In this document: one piece after another, positions 1 to 8,737 of the stretch
How the letters are laid out: the number at the start of each line of letters is the position of its first letter
How positions within the stretch are numbered: the first letter of the stretch is position 1
Assembly (NCBI RefSeq): GCF_013387495.1
Contig: NZ_JABZEE010000002.1
Span: forward strand, 1 to 64,000
Reading direction: 5' to 3'
DNA length: 64,000 nt
Origin: Streptomyces sp. PKU-EA00015
GTDB lineage: Bacteria > Actinomycetota > Actinomycetes > Streptomycetales > Streptomycetaceae
Notes under the pieces: model-generated
What the model saw: the letters and a program-made list of their open reading frames with translations, nothing else
Told to the model about the DNA's origin: nothing
Database searches by the model: none
Translations under genes and position numbers: made by a program

Positions 1-324
1 GGCGGGCTGGGCCGCGGGCTTCGCCGGGGCGGCGGAGGCGGCCTGTGCGGGTGCCGCCTCCTGCGCCGCGGGCGCGCTCGCGGTCGTGGTGGAGGCCGCG
101 GCGGCGGGCGCCGCCTTGTCCTTGTCCGCCGTGCCGGCAGCGCCCGGCTTGTAGTCGGCGAAGAAGTCCCACCAGGCGCGATCGACCGAATTCGGGTCCT
201 GGAGGTACTGCTGGTAGATCTCGTCGACGAGCCACTCATTGGCTCCGAACGCGGCGGCAGGGTTGTGACCCTGCCCGCCTTGGTCGGTCGAGAGACTCGA
301 GTTACTGGGGGACTGAGACGACAC
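1..324 (-). CDS. kgd: Multifunctional 2-oxoglutarate decarboxylase/dehydrogenase E1, N-terminal part
   Basis: Only the first 108 codons lie in the window; the gene runs off the left edge. The start is GTG at 322-324, with a purine-rich GGAAGAGG stretch upstream. The conserved N-terminal segment of actinobacterial Kgd/SucA is readable: NEWLVDEIYQQYLQDPNSVD, then a WWDFFADY-type motif near residues 50-57. In the family this segment precedes an Ala/Pro-rich linker and a fused E2o-like catalytic domain, and the linker is visible here from about residue 60. The enzyme is thiamine-diphosphate dependent and acts in the TCA cycle. The identification rests on the N-terminal motif only; the catalytic domains are outside the window. 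Confidence 0.9.
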   Translation of the reverse strand, partial: MSSQSPSNSSLSTDQGGQGHNPAAAFGANEWLVDEIYQQYLQDPNSVDRAWWDFFADYKPGAAGTADKDKAAPAAAASTTTASAPAAQEAAPAQAASAAPAKPAAQPA

Positions 325-603
325 GGCGAGAACCGCCCTCTTCCGCTTCACAAGGTGATGGACAGCGGAAATAAAGGCTACGCCTCCCTGGCCGGGAGGT
401 GCAGGCCGGGCGGGGCATCGTCGCGCAAGTCACATCGAAAGGCGGGTTTCGGGGTTGTAAATGGCGGGAAACAAGCGAAGTTCCGGTTCTGTGAGGGTAC
501 GCGTCATCGCGGCTGCAGCCCTGTGGCCTGCAGTCTTTCCCTCGCCCCGGACGAGTCCTGCCCTCTTGCACGCAGAACAAGCCCCTCCGGTTCGAACCCT
601 ACG

Positions 604-1703
<1,100 letters not shown>

Positions 1704-1707
<4 letters not shown>

Positions 1708-2441
1708 GGCGTCGGCGTCTCCAGCGCGTACCCGACGCCGTGGACCGTGCGGATGCGCTCGGCTCCGATCTTCCGGCGGAGCGCCTTGATGTGGCTGTCG
1801 ACCGTACGGGTGCCGGAGGCGTCCGCCCAGTCCCACACCTCGGCCAGCAGCTGCTCACGGGAGAGCACCGCGCGCGGGGTGTTCGCCAGGCACACCAGCA
1901 GGTCGAACTCGGTGGGCGTCAGATGCACGTCCTCGGCCCGCACCCGCACCCGGCGCTGGGCGTGGTCGATCTCCAGCTCGCCGAGGCGCAGAATGCCGCT
2001 GCGGGGCGTGACGGCGGCCAGCGCGGCGCGCTCCACGCGGCGCAGCAGCACGTGCACCCGGGCGGCGAGCTCGCGCATCGAGAACGGCTTGGTCATGTAG
2101 TCGTCCGCGCCGACCCCGAGACCGACCAGCATGTCCGTCTCGTCGTCACGGGCGGTGAGCATCAGCACCGGGACCGGCCGCTGCGCCTGGACCCGGCGGC
2201 AGACCTCCAGGCCGTCGAAGCCGGGCAGCATCACGTCGAGGACCATCAGGTCCGGCTGCCACGCCTCGGCCGCGTCCACGGCCGCGGGGCCGTCGAGGGC
2301 TGTCTGGACCAGGAAGCCCTCCGCCCGCAGCCGGGCGGCGATGGCGTCGACGATCGTGGCGTCGTCCTCGACGACCAGCACCCGGCGCTGGGCCCCGGGG
2401 GTGGCCGCGACCCCGTTGTGCGTGGTGTGTGTCTGCTCCAT
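1704..2441 (-). CDS. OmpR/PhoB-family response regulator
   Basis: A 245-residue regulator, first gene of the pair with the downstream kinase. The receiver domain (about residues 20-135) has the acidic pair VVEDD, the phosphoacceptor Asp near residue 69 in LMVLDVMLPGFDG, and the Lys in MTKPFS. The C-terminal winged-helix DNA-binding domain (about 145-240) shows the LTPTEFDLL and GTRTVDSHIKALRRKIG signatures of OmpR-type trans_reg_C domains. It probably binds DNA as a phosphorylated dimer. The targets are not evident. Confidence 0.95.
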
Positions 2442-2544
2442 CGCCCCGCCCCTGTACCTGTTTCACCGCTAGCTGCACGTGGATCCGGATCGAGGTAGAT
2501 CCCGTGTGTGTCCCAGCAGCGTAAGGGCATCGACCGGGTCCCGG

Positions 2545-3240
2545 CTACGCAGGGCTAACACCGAGGTGGACCATGTCCGGTACGCCTCGGGCAAGGCGGA
2601 TCTCTTCGGTCCTTACCCCGGTGAATCCGGCATTCCGCAACGCGTCCTCGAATGCGGGGGAGGGCTGTGCGGACCACACGGCGAGTACGCCGCCGGGCCT
2701 CAACACCCGCTGGCAGGCGGCGAGTCCGGCCGGCGAGTACAGCTCGGCGTTGTCCTCGGTGACCGTCCAGTCGGGCCCGTTGTCGATGTCCAGACACAGG
2801 GCGTCGTACCGGTCGTCCGTCGTCCGCAGATACGCGACGAGATCCGTGTGAAGGATCACGCAGCGTGGATCGGCGAGGGCCTCGCCGGAGATCGCCGCGA
2901 GCGGACCCGAGCGGTGCCAGTCGATGATCGCCTGCTCGCGCTCGACGACCGTGATCCGCCGCCACTGCTTTCCGGCGGCCGCGTGTGCCAGGGAGAACCC
3001 GACCCCGAGTCCACCGATGAGCACGCTCGGCGCGACGTTCCCCGTCTCCAGGGCGTCGTGCGCGGCGTCGACCAGCAGCCGCTCGGACCGCCCGTCGGAG
3101 GTGTCCATCAGGAAGCACCCGTTGGCGATGATCTCGTGCACCGTCGCGTCCCCGTTCCCGCGTCTGCGCAGTACGACCTCCCCGAAAGGTCCCTCGCGCC
3201 GGTCGAGGGTGACGGGGGCATCGCTCGCGGGGAACGGCAT
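2545..3240 (-). CDS. Spermidine-synthase-like methyltransferase-fold protein
   Basis: 231 residues. The ATG at 3238-3240 is chosen because GGAGGT lies 6 nt upstream. The Rossmann fold of spermine/spermidine synthases is visible: IGGLGVGFSLAHA (cofactor loop), VVEREQAIIDWHR (acidic end of beta-2), and LDIDNGPDW followed by a GLAACQRVLRPGGVLAVWS segment typical of the fold. The residues that fix polyamine specificity in SpeE cannot be confirmed, so this may be a generic aminopropyltransferase-like or methyltransferase-like protein. It is monocistronic, about 100 bp from the two-component genes. Confidence 0.8.
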   Translation of the reverse strand: MPFPASDAPVTLDRREGPFGEVVLRRRGNGDATVHEIIANGCFLMDTSDGRSERLLVDAAHDALETGNVAPSVLIGGLGVGFSLAHAAAGKQWRRITVVEREQAIIDWHRSGPLAAISGEALADPRCVILHTDLVAYLRTTDDRYDALCLDIDNGPDWTVTEDNAELYSPAGLAACQRVLRPGGVLAVWSAQPSPAFEDALRNAGFTGVRTEEIRLARGVPDMVHLGVSPA

Positions 3241-3388
3241 CGGGTGACCTCCGGGCGGCAGGCGGGATGACGACAGGGATCGTGGGTCATTGTGTCGGGC
3301 GGGCACGCGGCCGGACAAACCCGTTTCCGGGCAGGTCCGGGGAGGCACAGGCGGACCAGGGGCGGTCGGCCCGGCCCCCCCCGCGTCG

Positions 3389-4024
3389 TCAGGCGGGGCC
3401 GCGCGCCGGGCCGCGCCAGGCGTGGAGGGCGGCGCCGAGTACGAAGGCCGCGAGTGCCACCGCCCATGCCACGGCTCGGTCACCGGGCTGCATCGGCCAG
3501 GCCCAGATCGCCGCCGCACCGCCGTGCGCCCTGGGCGCGCCCAGGTAGACCGCGCTGAGATACGCGAACGCGGGCAGCCAGCTCAGGCGCGCCCCGATCA
3601 CGGCGGCCGCGGCCGCCGTGATCCCGACGGCGCCGAGGGTGTTGCGGACCATGGCCGAGGGCCCGAACGTGCCGTCGTGAGCGGTCACCGCGAGAGCGAG
3701 CAGCAGCGCGGCGAACGCCGCGAGGCCGGCCGACTGCCCGAGACGCCTCGGCCACCAGGGGCGTACCGCCGCGCGCTCCAGCTCGGCCATCTGCGTGTGC
3801 AGGCTCGTGCCGATCACGGCGGAGGTCATCAGCGGGGCCAGCGCGACCACCGGGACGAGACGCCGGGAATCGATATGGGCGTCCAGCCCGTACGCCGCCC
3901 GGAGAGCGAGGACGGCGACGACGACCAGCGAGACGAGCGCCAGCGGGACGGCGCGCGAGCGCGCGAGCAGGAGCGGGCCGATGAGGCGGGGGAAGGGGCG
4001 GCCGGATGCGGTCAGGGCGGTCAC
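3389..4024 (-). CDS. ABC-transporter-associated membrane protein (last gene of ECF operon)
   Basis: 211 residues, GTG start overlapping the upstream stop by 4 nt (GTGA). At least five hydrophobic helices are visible, including ALVSLVVVAVLALRAAYGL, an AALLLALAV segment and the C-terminal AVALAAFVLGAALHAW. No recognisable catalytic motif. As the last gene of a coupled operon with an ABC ATPase, it is most simply a permease-type subunit. The substrate is unknown. Confidence 0.75.
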   Translation of the reverse strand: MTALTASGRPFPRLIGPLLLARSRAVPLALVSLVVVAVLALRAAYGLDAHIDSRRLVPVVALAPLMTSAVIGTSLHTQMAELERAAVRPWWPRRLGQSAGLAAFAALLLALAVTAHDGTFGPSAMVRNTLGAVGITAAAAAVIGARLSWLPAFAYLSAVYLGAPRAHGGAAAIWAWPMQPGDRAVAWAVALAAFVLGAALHAWRGPARGPA

Positions 4025-5388
4025 AGGGCCGGCACGTCCTTCGGGTCGCAGCTGTGGACGGTGGCGAAGTAGCGCGACAGGAAGTCGCGGCGCTCGTCGT
4101 CGGGCAGGGCGGCGAGGCGGGCGCGTACGGCCCGGTCCGCGGTGATGCCGGCGACCGCGGCCTCGTCGCCGCGCTCGCGGGCCCATTCCATGGCCTCCCG
4201 CTCGCCCGGCTGCGGGCGGCCGGGGGCGAGCCAGTCGGTGACCGCCGTGTCGACGCGGACGGCCCGCTCGTCGCCGGCGCGCGCGTCACACGCGTCGTGG
4301 CGGCCCGTGATCGCCGCGGCGGCCTCCCACGCGTACTGCTGCGGATCGGTCAGTTCGCCGCGCACGACGGACCAGCCGAGCGGCGTCAGCATCGGCAGGC
4401 CGGCCTCACCCGGTCCCGGGTCCGCGCGCAGGTCCTCGAAGCGCACCGGCAGGTGTCCGACTCCTTCGAGTCGGTCGTGGAGGCCGGAGAGGGCGCTCTT
4501 CACCTCGGGGAGCAGCCCCGGGTGGAGGGCGTTCACACAGACCTGAGGCCGTACCGAGGTGTCGCACACCTGGCGCTGCGACAGCGGGTGCGGGCGCCAC
4601 ATGCCGTCGCCGGTCGCGGCGATGACGACGGCCGCGACGGCCGCGGTGGTGAGCGGCAGCAGGGCGGCCCACCTGCGGCGGGCGGCGCAGGCGAGCACCG
4701 CGGCGGCGGCCAGGCCGCCCGTCCACGCGATCGCGGCGACGGGCTGCCACCACACGGGGACCATCTCACCCATCGTGTCGGCGGACGCCGGGCTGAGATG
4801 GCGTGCCCCGTTCGTCGTGTACGAGGGGATGCCGAGGAGGGGGTAGCAGCAGACGGCGAGCGCCGGCGCGGCCGCCCGCCACGCCACCAGCCGCCCCACG
4901 ACATGGCCCAGCAGTGTCATGGCGGTCAGGAACGCGGCGTCCGCCGGCACCGGGGCGACCAGTGGACGGCCCGCGGACGTGTACGGCCAGGTGGCGGCCA
5001 GCGCCCCGGCCGTCACTACGGCGTAGCCCGCGACGATCCACCACGCCGTGGGCAGCGAGGCGGTCAGGAACTGGGCGAGTGGAGAACGCGCGGCGGCCGC
5101 GCGCAGCTCGTCCGTGCGCCGCCGCCGCTCCCTGCCGCCCTGCCAGCAGCCCGCCGCGGCCGCGAGCGGACCGCCCAGCAGCGCGGTGGCGGTGTGCAGC
5201 AGCGCCTGGGTCTCGCCCCAACTTCCCTGCCACTGCGAGGCCTTGCCGGCGAGAGCGATCGCGAGCATGACGGCGACGGCGAGGCCCGTCCAGGGCGCCG
5301 AGCCGCGCAGCAGTTCGCTGCGGACCGGATGCGGTGCGGGGCGCGCGGCGGCGGCCGGGGGCGCGGGCGCGGTGGCCGTGGTGGTCAT
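4021..5388 (-). CDS. ABC transporter permease-like membrane protein
   Basis: 455 residues. About six transmembrane segments lie in the first 280 residues, followed by a long soluble C-terminal region (about residues 285-455) rich in charged residues, with CDTSV, VCVNALHPG and HSCDP cysteines. The start ATG overlaps the ATPase stop by 4 nt. The soluble tail is unusual for a plain permease and, given its cysteines, may face outside. The role as the membrane partner of the upstream ATPase is inferred from coupling, not from a diagnostic motif. Confidence 0.75.
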   Translation of the reverse strand: MTTTATAPAPPAAAARPAPHPVRSELLRGSAPWTGLAVAVMLAIALAGKASQWQGSWGETQALLHTATALLGGPLAAAAGCWQGGRERRRRTDELRAAAARSPLAQFLTASLPTAWWIVAGYAVVTAGALAATWPYTSAGRPLVAPVPADAAFLTAMTLLGHVVGRLVAWRAAAPALAVCCYPLLGIPSYTTNGARHLSPASADTMGEMVPVWWQPVAAIAWTGGLAAAAVLACAARRRWAALLPLTTAAVAAVVIAATGDGMWRPHPLSQRQVCDTSVRPQVCVNALHPGLLPEVKSALSGLHDRLEGVGHLPVRFEDLRADPGPGEAGLPMLTPLGWSVVRGELTDPQQYAWEAAAAITGRHDACDARAGDERAVRVDTAVTDWLAPGRPQPGEREAMEWARERGDEAAVAGITADRAVRARLAALPDDERRDFLSRYFATVHSCDPKDVPAL

Positions 5389-6170
5389 CGGTGTGCCTCC
5401 GCGCGTGCGGCGCGGTGGCCGCGCAGGGCGGTCGTGTAGCCGCGCTCCATGGGGTTGTCCCCGTCCTCGCCCGCGGCGGTGTCCCTGCCGAGGGCGGTCA
5501 GGTCCGCGGTGGTGCCGCGGAAGGCGAGCCGGCCGGACTCGATCAGGGTCACCTCCGAGCAGGCCGCCGCCACGTCCTCCACCAGGTGGGTGGAGACGAT
5601 CACGGTGGCATCGGTGCCGAGCTCCCGGAGCAGTGCTCTGAACTCGACACGCTGCTCCGGATCGAGACCGGCGGTCGGCTCGTCGAGCAGCAGCAGCTCC
5701 GGTTCGTTCACGATCGCCTGCGCGATCCCGACGCGGCGCAGCATGCCGCCCGAGAGCGTCTTGACCTTGACGTCGATGCGGTCGCCGAGGCCGACCCGCT
5801 CCACCGCGCGTTCCACCGCGGCCGGAACGGCCTCGGTGCGCATCTCCTTCAGCCAGGCCACGTAGGCCACGAACTCGCGCACCGTGAAGCCGGGGTAGTA
5901 CCCGAACTCCTGCGGCAGGTAGCCCAGTCTGCGCCGGACCTCCGCGCGCTCACGGTGCCCGGCCACGTCACGGCCCAGCAGCTCCACCCGCCCGCCGGAG
6001 GGGGCGGCGACGGTCGCCAGGACACGGATCAGCGAGGTCTTGCCCGCGCCGTTCGGGCCCAGCAGTCCGTGCACGCCGGTCCCGAACGAGATGTCGACGG
6101 CGTCCAGCGCGACGGTTCTGCGGTGCCGGACCGTCAGGCCCGTGACCTCTGCCCTGCCGGCGGTGCTCAC
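5385..6170 (-). CDS. ABC transporter ATP-binding protein
   Basis: 261 residues with the full set of ABC ATPase motifs: Walker A LLGPNGAGKTSL (about residues 36-47), Q-loop YLPQEFG, signature LSGGMLRRV, Walker B LLLLDEPTAGLD and switch His in VSTHLVED. It fits the CcmA/drug-exporter-type subfamily that pairs with separate membrane subunits. The GTG start at 6168-6170 overlaps the upstream stop (GTGA), and its own stop overlaps the next start (ATGA). ATP hydrolysis is well supported; what is transported is unknown. Confidence 0.92.
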   Translation of the reverse strand: MSTAGRAEVTGLTVRHRRTVALDAVDISFGTGVHGLLGPNGAGKTSLIRVLATVAAPSGGRVELLGRDVAGHRERAEVRRRLGYLPQEFGYYPGFTVREFVAYVAWLKEMRTEAVPAAVERAVERVGLGDRIDVKVKTLSGGMLRRVGIAQAIVNEPELLLLDEPTAGLDPEQRVEFRALLRELGTDATVIVSTHLVEDVAAACSEVTLIESGRLAFRGTTADLTALGRDTAAGEDGDNPMERGYTTALRGHRAARAEAHR

Positions 6171-7171
6171 ATCTTCTCCAGGTGGTCGAAGGACGAACGG
6201 CGCAGTGCGAGAAGCGCCGCGCAGAGCAGGGCCGCGCCGCCCCAGGCGCTCTGCGTGGCGGGTCCGCCGACGACGTGGGCGAGGCGGTCGGCGATCTCCG
6301 GCGGCATCGCCGCCAGGACGGGAGCGACGACGACGGCCAGCCAGCCGGCCGCCAGGGCAGTGGCGGCCGTGCGGCAGCCGACGTACGTGCCGAGCGCCAG
6401 GGCCGCGAGGGTCAGGGCGAGGCCCGGCAGCAGCCACGCCACCGCCCCCGGCCCCCCTGCGCCCGGCGGCAGCAGTGCTCCGATCGCGGTGAGCAGCGGG
6501 ACGCCGGCCGTGAGCACGGCGGCCGTACGCGTCAGCAGCAGGCGCAGTCCGCCGGAGGGCGTGGAGACGGCGATCTCGTACAGCGGGTCGGCGTGCCTGC
6601 CGTACGACAGCCCGACGCCGGCGAGGGGCACCAGGGGCGCGACGAGCAGTAGCAGCGGCCGCGCGCCCTCGAAGCCCGCCCCGTACCCGAGGCCGAGCGC
6701 ACCCGCGCCGACGAGCAGCAGCGCGACGACCCAGGCCCGGTGCAGCCCGGGTCCCACGGCACGGACGAACCGGACGGCGGCCCTCGCCCGCGCGACCCGC
6801 CCACCGGCCCGCGGCCAGGGGACAAGCCCGCGGGCCCAGGTCCGGGGCCCCCGCCCGGCGTACGGCTCCGGGCTGCCGCCCTGTGGATGCGCCCCCTCGG
6901 CGTACGGCTTCGTCCGCGTGGCGCGGCCCGGCAGGCGGGCCGTCAGCGGGCGGCGGACCGGCTCGGCGGCGGCCGTCGCGACGAGCGCCGTGCGCAGTTC
7001 CGCCAGCAGCGGGCCCGCCGTTCCCGCGCGGACCGCCGCCGAGACGCGGGACGCGCACGGCGTGCACGACTCGACGTGCTTCTCCAGCGACCAGGCGTCC
7101 GGTTCGGGAATCGCGCCCGAGGCGTACCGGCTCGCGAGTTCATCGGTGACATGCCAGACGGCGGCGTTCAT
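6167..7171 (-). CDS. Zinc-finger anti-sigma-like membrane protein
   Basis: 334 residues. The first 60 residues resemble a ZAS/zf-HC2 anti-sigma domain: an early His (WHVTDEL) followed by HVESCTPCASRV, which gives the HxxxCxxC zinc motif. A long linker rich in Arg, Gly and Pro leads to about six hydrophobic helices from residue 150 on. The ATG overlaps the stop of the sigma-factor gene (ATGA), the classic sigma/anti-sigma arrangement. The membrane half looks like an ABC-2-type integral domain, so this may be a membrane anti-sigma factor that also serves the transporter. Confidence 0.8.
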   Translation of the reverse strand: MNAAVWHVTDELASRYASGAIPEPDAWSLEKHVESCTPCASRVSAAVRAGTAGPLLAELRTALVATAAAEPVRRPLTARLPGRATRTKPYAEGAHPQGGSPEPYAGRGPRTWARGLVPWPRAGGRVARARAAVRFVRAVGPGLHRAWVVALLLVGAGALGLGYGAGFEGARPLLLLVAPLVPLAGVGLSYGRHADPLYEIAVSTPSGGLRLLLTRTAAVLTAGVPLLTAIGALLPPGAGGPGAVAWLLPGLALTLAALALGTYVGCRTAATALAAGWLAVVVAPVLAAMPPEIADRLAHVVGGPATQSAWGGAALLCAALLALRRSSFDHLEKM

Positions 7172-7734
7172 GCCGTGCCTCCCCACGCAGGCCGGCCCAG
7201 GGCCGCCCGCAGTTCGCGGCGGGCCCGCAGGGCGCGGGTCTTGACCGTGCCCTCCGGTATGCCGAGCAGCCGCGCCGCCTCGCGCGTCGTCAGCCCGTCG
7301 ACCACCGTCGCCCGCAGCACCTCCCTCAGCTCCGGCGAGATCCGCTCCAGGGCCGTGCCCACGTCGCCGTACTCCAGCCCGGCCAGTACCCGCTCCTCCG
7401 CGGACGGCACGACGCCGGCCGGTTCGTGGACGACGCGTTCCTGGCGGGCCCGTGCGCGCTGGGCGTCGACCAGGCGGCGGGCGGCGATCACCCACAGCCA
7501 GCCGCCGGCCTCGCCCCCGCGATGCGAGGCGGCCGAGCGCCACATGGTCACGAACGTGTCCTGGAGCACCTCCCGTACCGTCTCCGGATCGGTGCAGCGA
7601 CGCGAGAGGCGGACGTGCAGCCAGCCCGCGTGCCGGTCGTGGAGCACGCCGAGCGCCTCCGTGTCCCCGCGGGCGACCGCGCGCAGCAGCGCCGCGTCGT
7701 CCCGCTCTCCCCCCGAGGGGCTCATCGGTCTCAC
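7168..7734 (-). CDS. ECF-type RNA polymerase sigma factor
   Basis: 188 residues. Sigma region 2 lies at about residues 14-80 (ALLRAVARGDTEALGVLHDR, VREVLQDTFVTMW) and region 4 at about 125-180 (LREVLRATVVDGLTTREAA, LGIPEGTVKTRALRARREL); there is no region 1 or 3, as expected for an ECF sigma. It heads a five-gene operon in which every junction is a 4-nt overlap. Two in-frame ATGs (7734 and 7725) are possible starts. It should be held inactive by the next gene product and direct transcription of a small regulon, probably including its own operon. Confidence 0.93.
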   Translation of the reverse strand: MRPMSPSGGERDDAALLRAVARGDTEALGVLHDRHAGWLHVRLSRRCTDPETVREVLQDTFVTMWRSAASHRGGEAGGWLWVIAARRLVDAQRARARQERVVHEPAGVVPSAEERVLAGLEYGDVGTALERISPELREVLRATVVDGLTTREAARLLGIPEGTVKTRALRARRELRAALGRPAWGGTA

Positions 7735-7915
7735 GTCTTCCCTATCGCCCCGGCGCGAGCCGCCGGTTCACGCCCGGCCGGACCCGCCGGCGGCGCGTCG
7801 GCGCTCCCCGCAGTACGTACAGGGGCCGAGCGCGGCGGTCACGGGCATCGCCGCAGTATCGCGGAGAGCCGGGCGGGCGGGGGCAGCCGGAATCCCTCCG
7901 GCCGCCCGTCCCCCC

Positions 7916-8557
7916 TCAGCCGGTGGCGGAGGCGTGGAACAGGCTGACCAGCGGGGCCTGTACCTGCCAGCCCAGCGATTCGTACAGCGCCCGGCCGTCG
8001 GGAGTGCCGCCGAGCACGCCGGTCGTCGCCCCCTGTTCCAGCGCGGCGTTGTGGAGTGTGTGCATGACGAGCCGCCCGAGGCCCTTGCGGCGGTGCTCGG
8101 GCGCCGTCTCGATCTGGTCGACGACGGCGGTGTCCCCGGTGGGCGCGATCTGGCCGTGCGCGGCGAACGAACCGTCGGCGGCGACCACCAGCAGCCGGGT
8201 GACGCCTCCGCGCGTCCAGCGCTTGAGCGTGTAGCCCTCCGGGACCTCGGGCGCCGGTGTGCGGCGCAGCCGTGTCCGCATCAGCCAGCCGGGCTCGTCG
8301 ATCCGCCAGTCCGGTCCCACCCATGCGACGACGTCCTCCGGCTCGGCGAAGACCTTGAGCCACACGGTCGGTGCGGCGACCTCGGCGGCGACCTTGCGCA
8401 CGGTGGCCTCGTCGTCGGCCGTCAGGACGTGCCGGGTGGCCTGCGTGACCTGGCCGACGTCGACCGTGAAGCCCCACGGTCTGACCACGGGATCGGCCGC
8501 ACCCCGGGACACGACCCAGCCGCGGACCCAGGCCGATGTAATGACTGAAGTCTGCAT
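7916..8557 (-). CDS. GNAT-family N-acetyltransferase
   Basis: 213 residues from the ATG at 8555-8557; another ATG at 8570-8572 is equally possible, and neither has a good ribosome-binding site. The C-terminal GNAT core is clear: VVDQIETAPEHRRKGLGRLV contains the acetyl-CoA loop R-R-K-G-L-G, followed by GATTGVLGG and ALYESLGW. The N-terminal 90 residues are not recognisably catalytic and probably form the acceptor side. It is transcribed divergently from lon. The acceptor substrate is unknown. Confidence 0.85.
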   Translation of the reverse strand: MQTSVITSAWVRGWVVSRGAADPVVRPWGFTVDVGQVTQATRHVLTADDEATVRKVAAEVAAPTVWLKVFAEPEDVVAWVGPDWRIDEPGWLMRTRLRRTPAPEVPEGYTLKRWTRGGVTRLLVVAADGSFAAHGQIAPTGDTAVVDQIETAPEHRRKGLGRLVMHTLHNAALEQGATTGVLGGTPDGRALYESLGWQVQAPLVSLFHASATG

Positions 8558-8695
8558 GGAGCTATTACACATGCTGGGGTGGCCCGGGCGCCAGACCTGG
8601 AGGGCGGGAGCGGCGGCTCGGATGCCCTCTCGCAGCGCGAGAGAGTGATCGCTCAGAGCGAACAACGCCCGGGGAACATCCAAGGGCTCATATGC

Positions 8696-8716
8696 ATTGA
8701 GTCGGTACAGCTCAAC
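8696..8716. promoter_or_regulatory. HAIR-type (HspR) operator upstream of lon
   Basis: ATTGAGT, seven bases, then GCTCAAC. This matches the HAIR consensus CTTGAGT-N7-ACTCAAG at 10 of 14 positions, with the TTGAGT and CTCAA cores intact. It ends 21 bp before the lon ATG. HspR control of lon through such an element is established in Streptomyces, so lon here is probably heat-inducible and HspR-repressed. Confidence 0.85.
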
Positions 8717-8737
8717 TTGACTGCCTAAGGGGAGATC

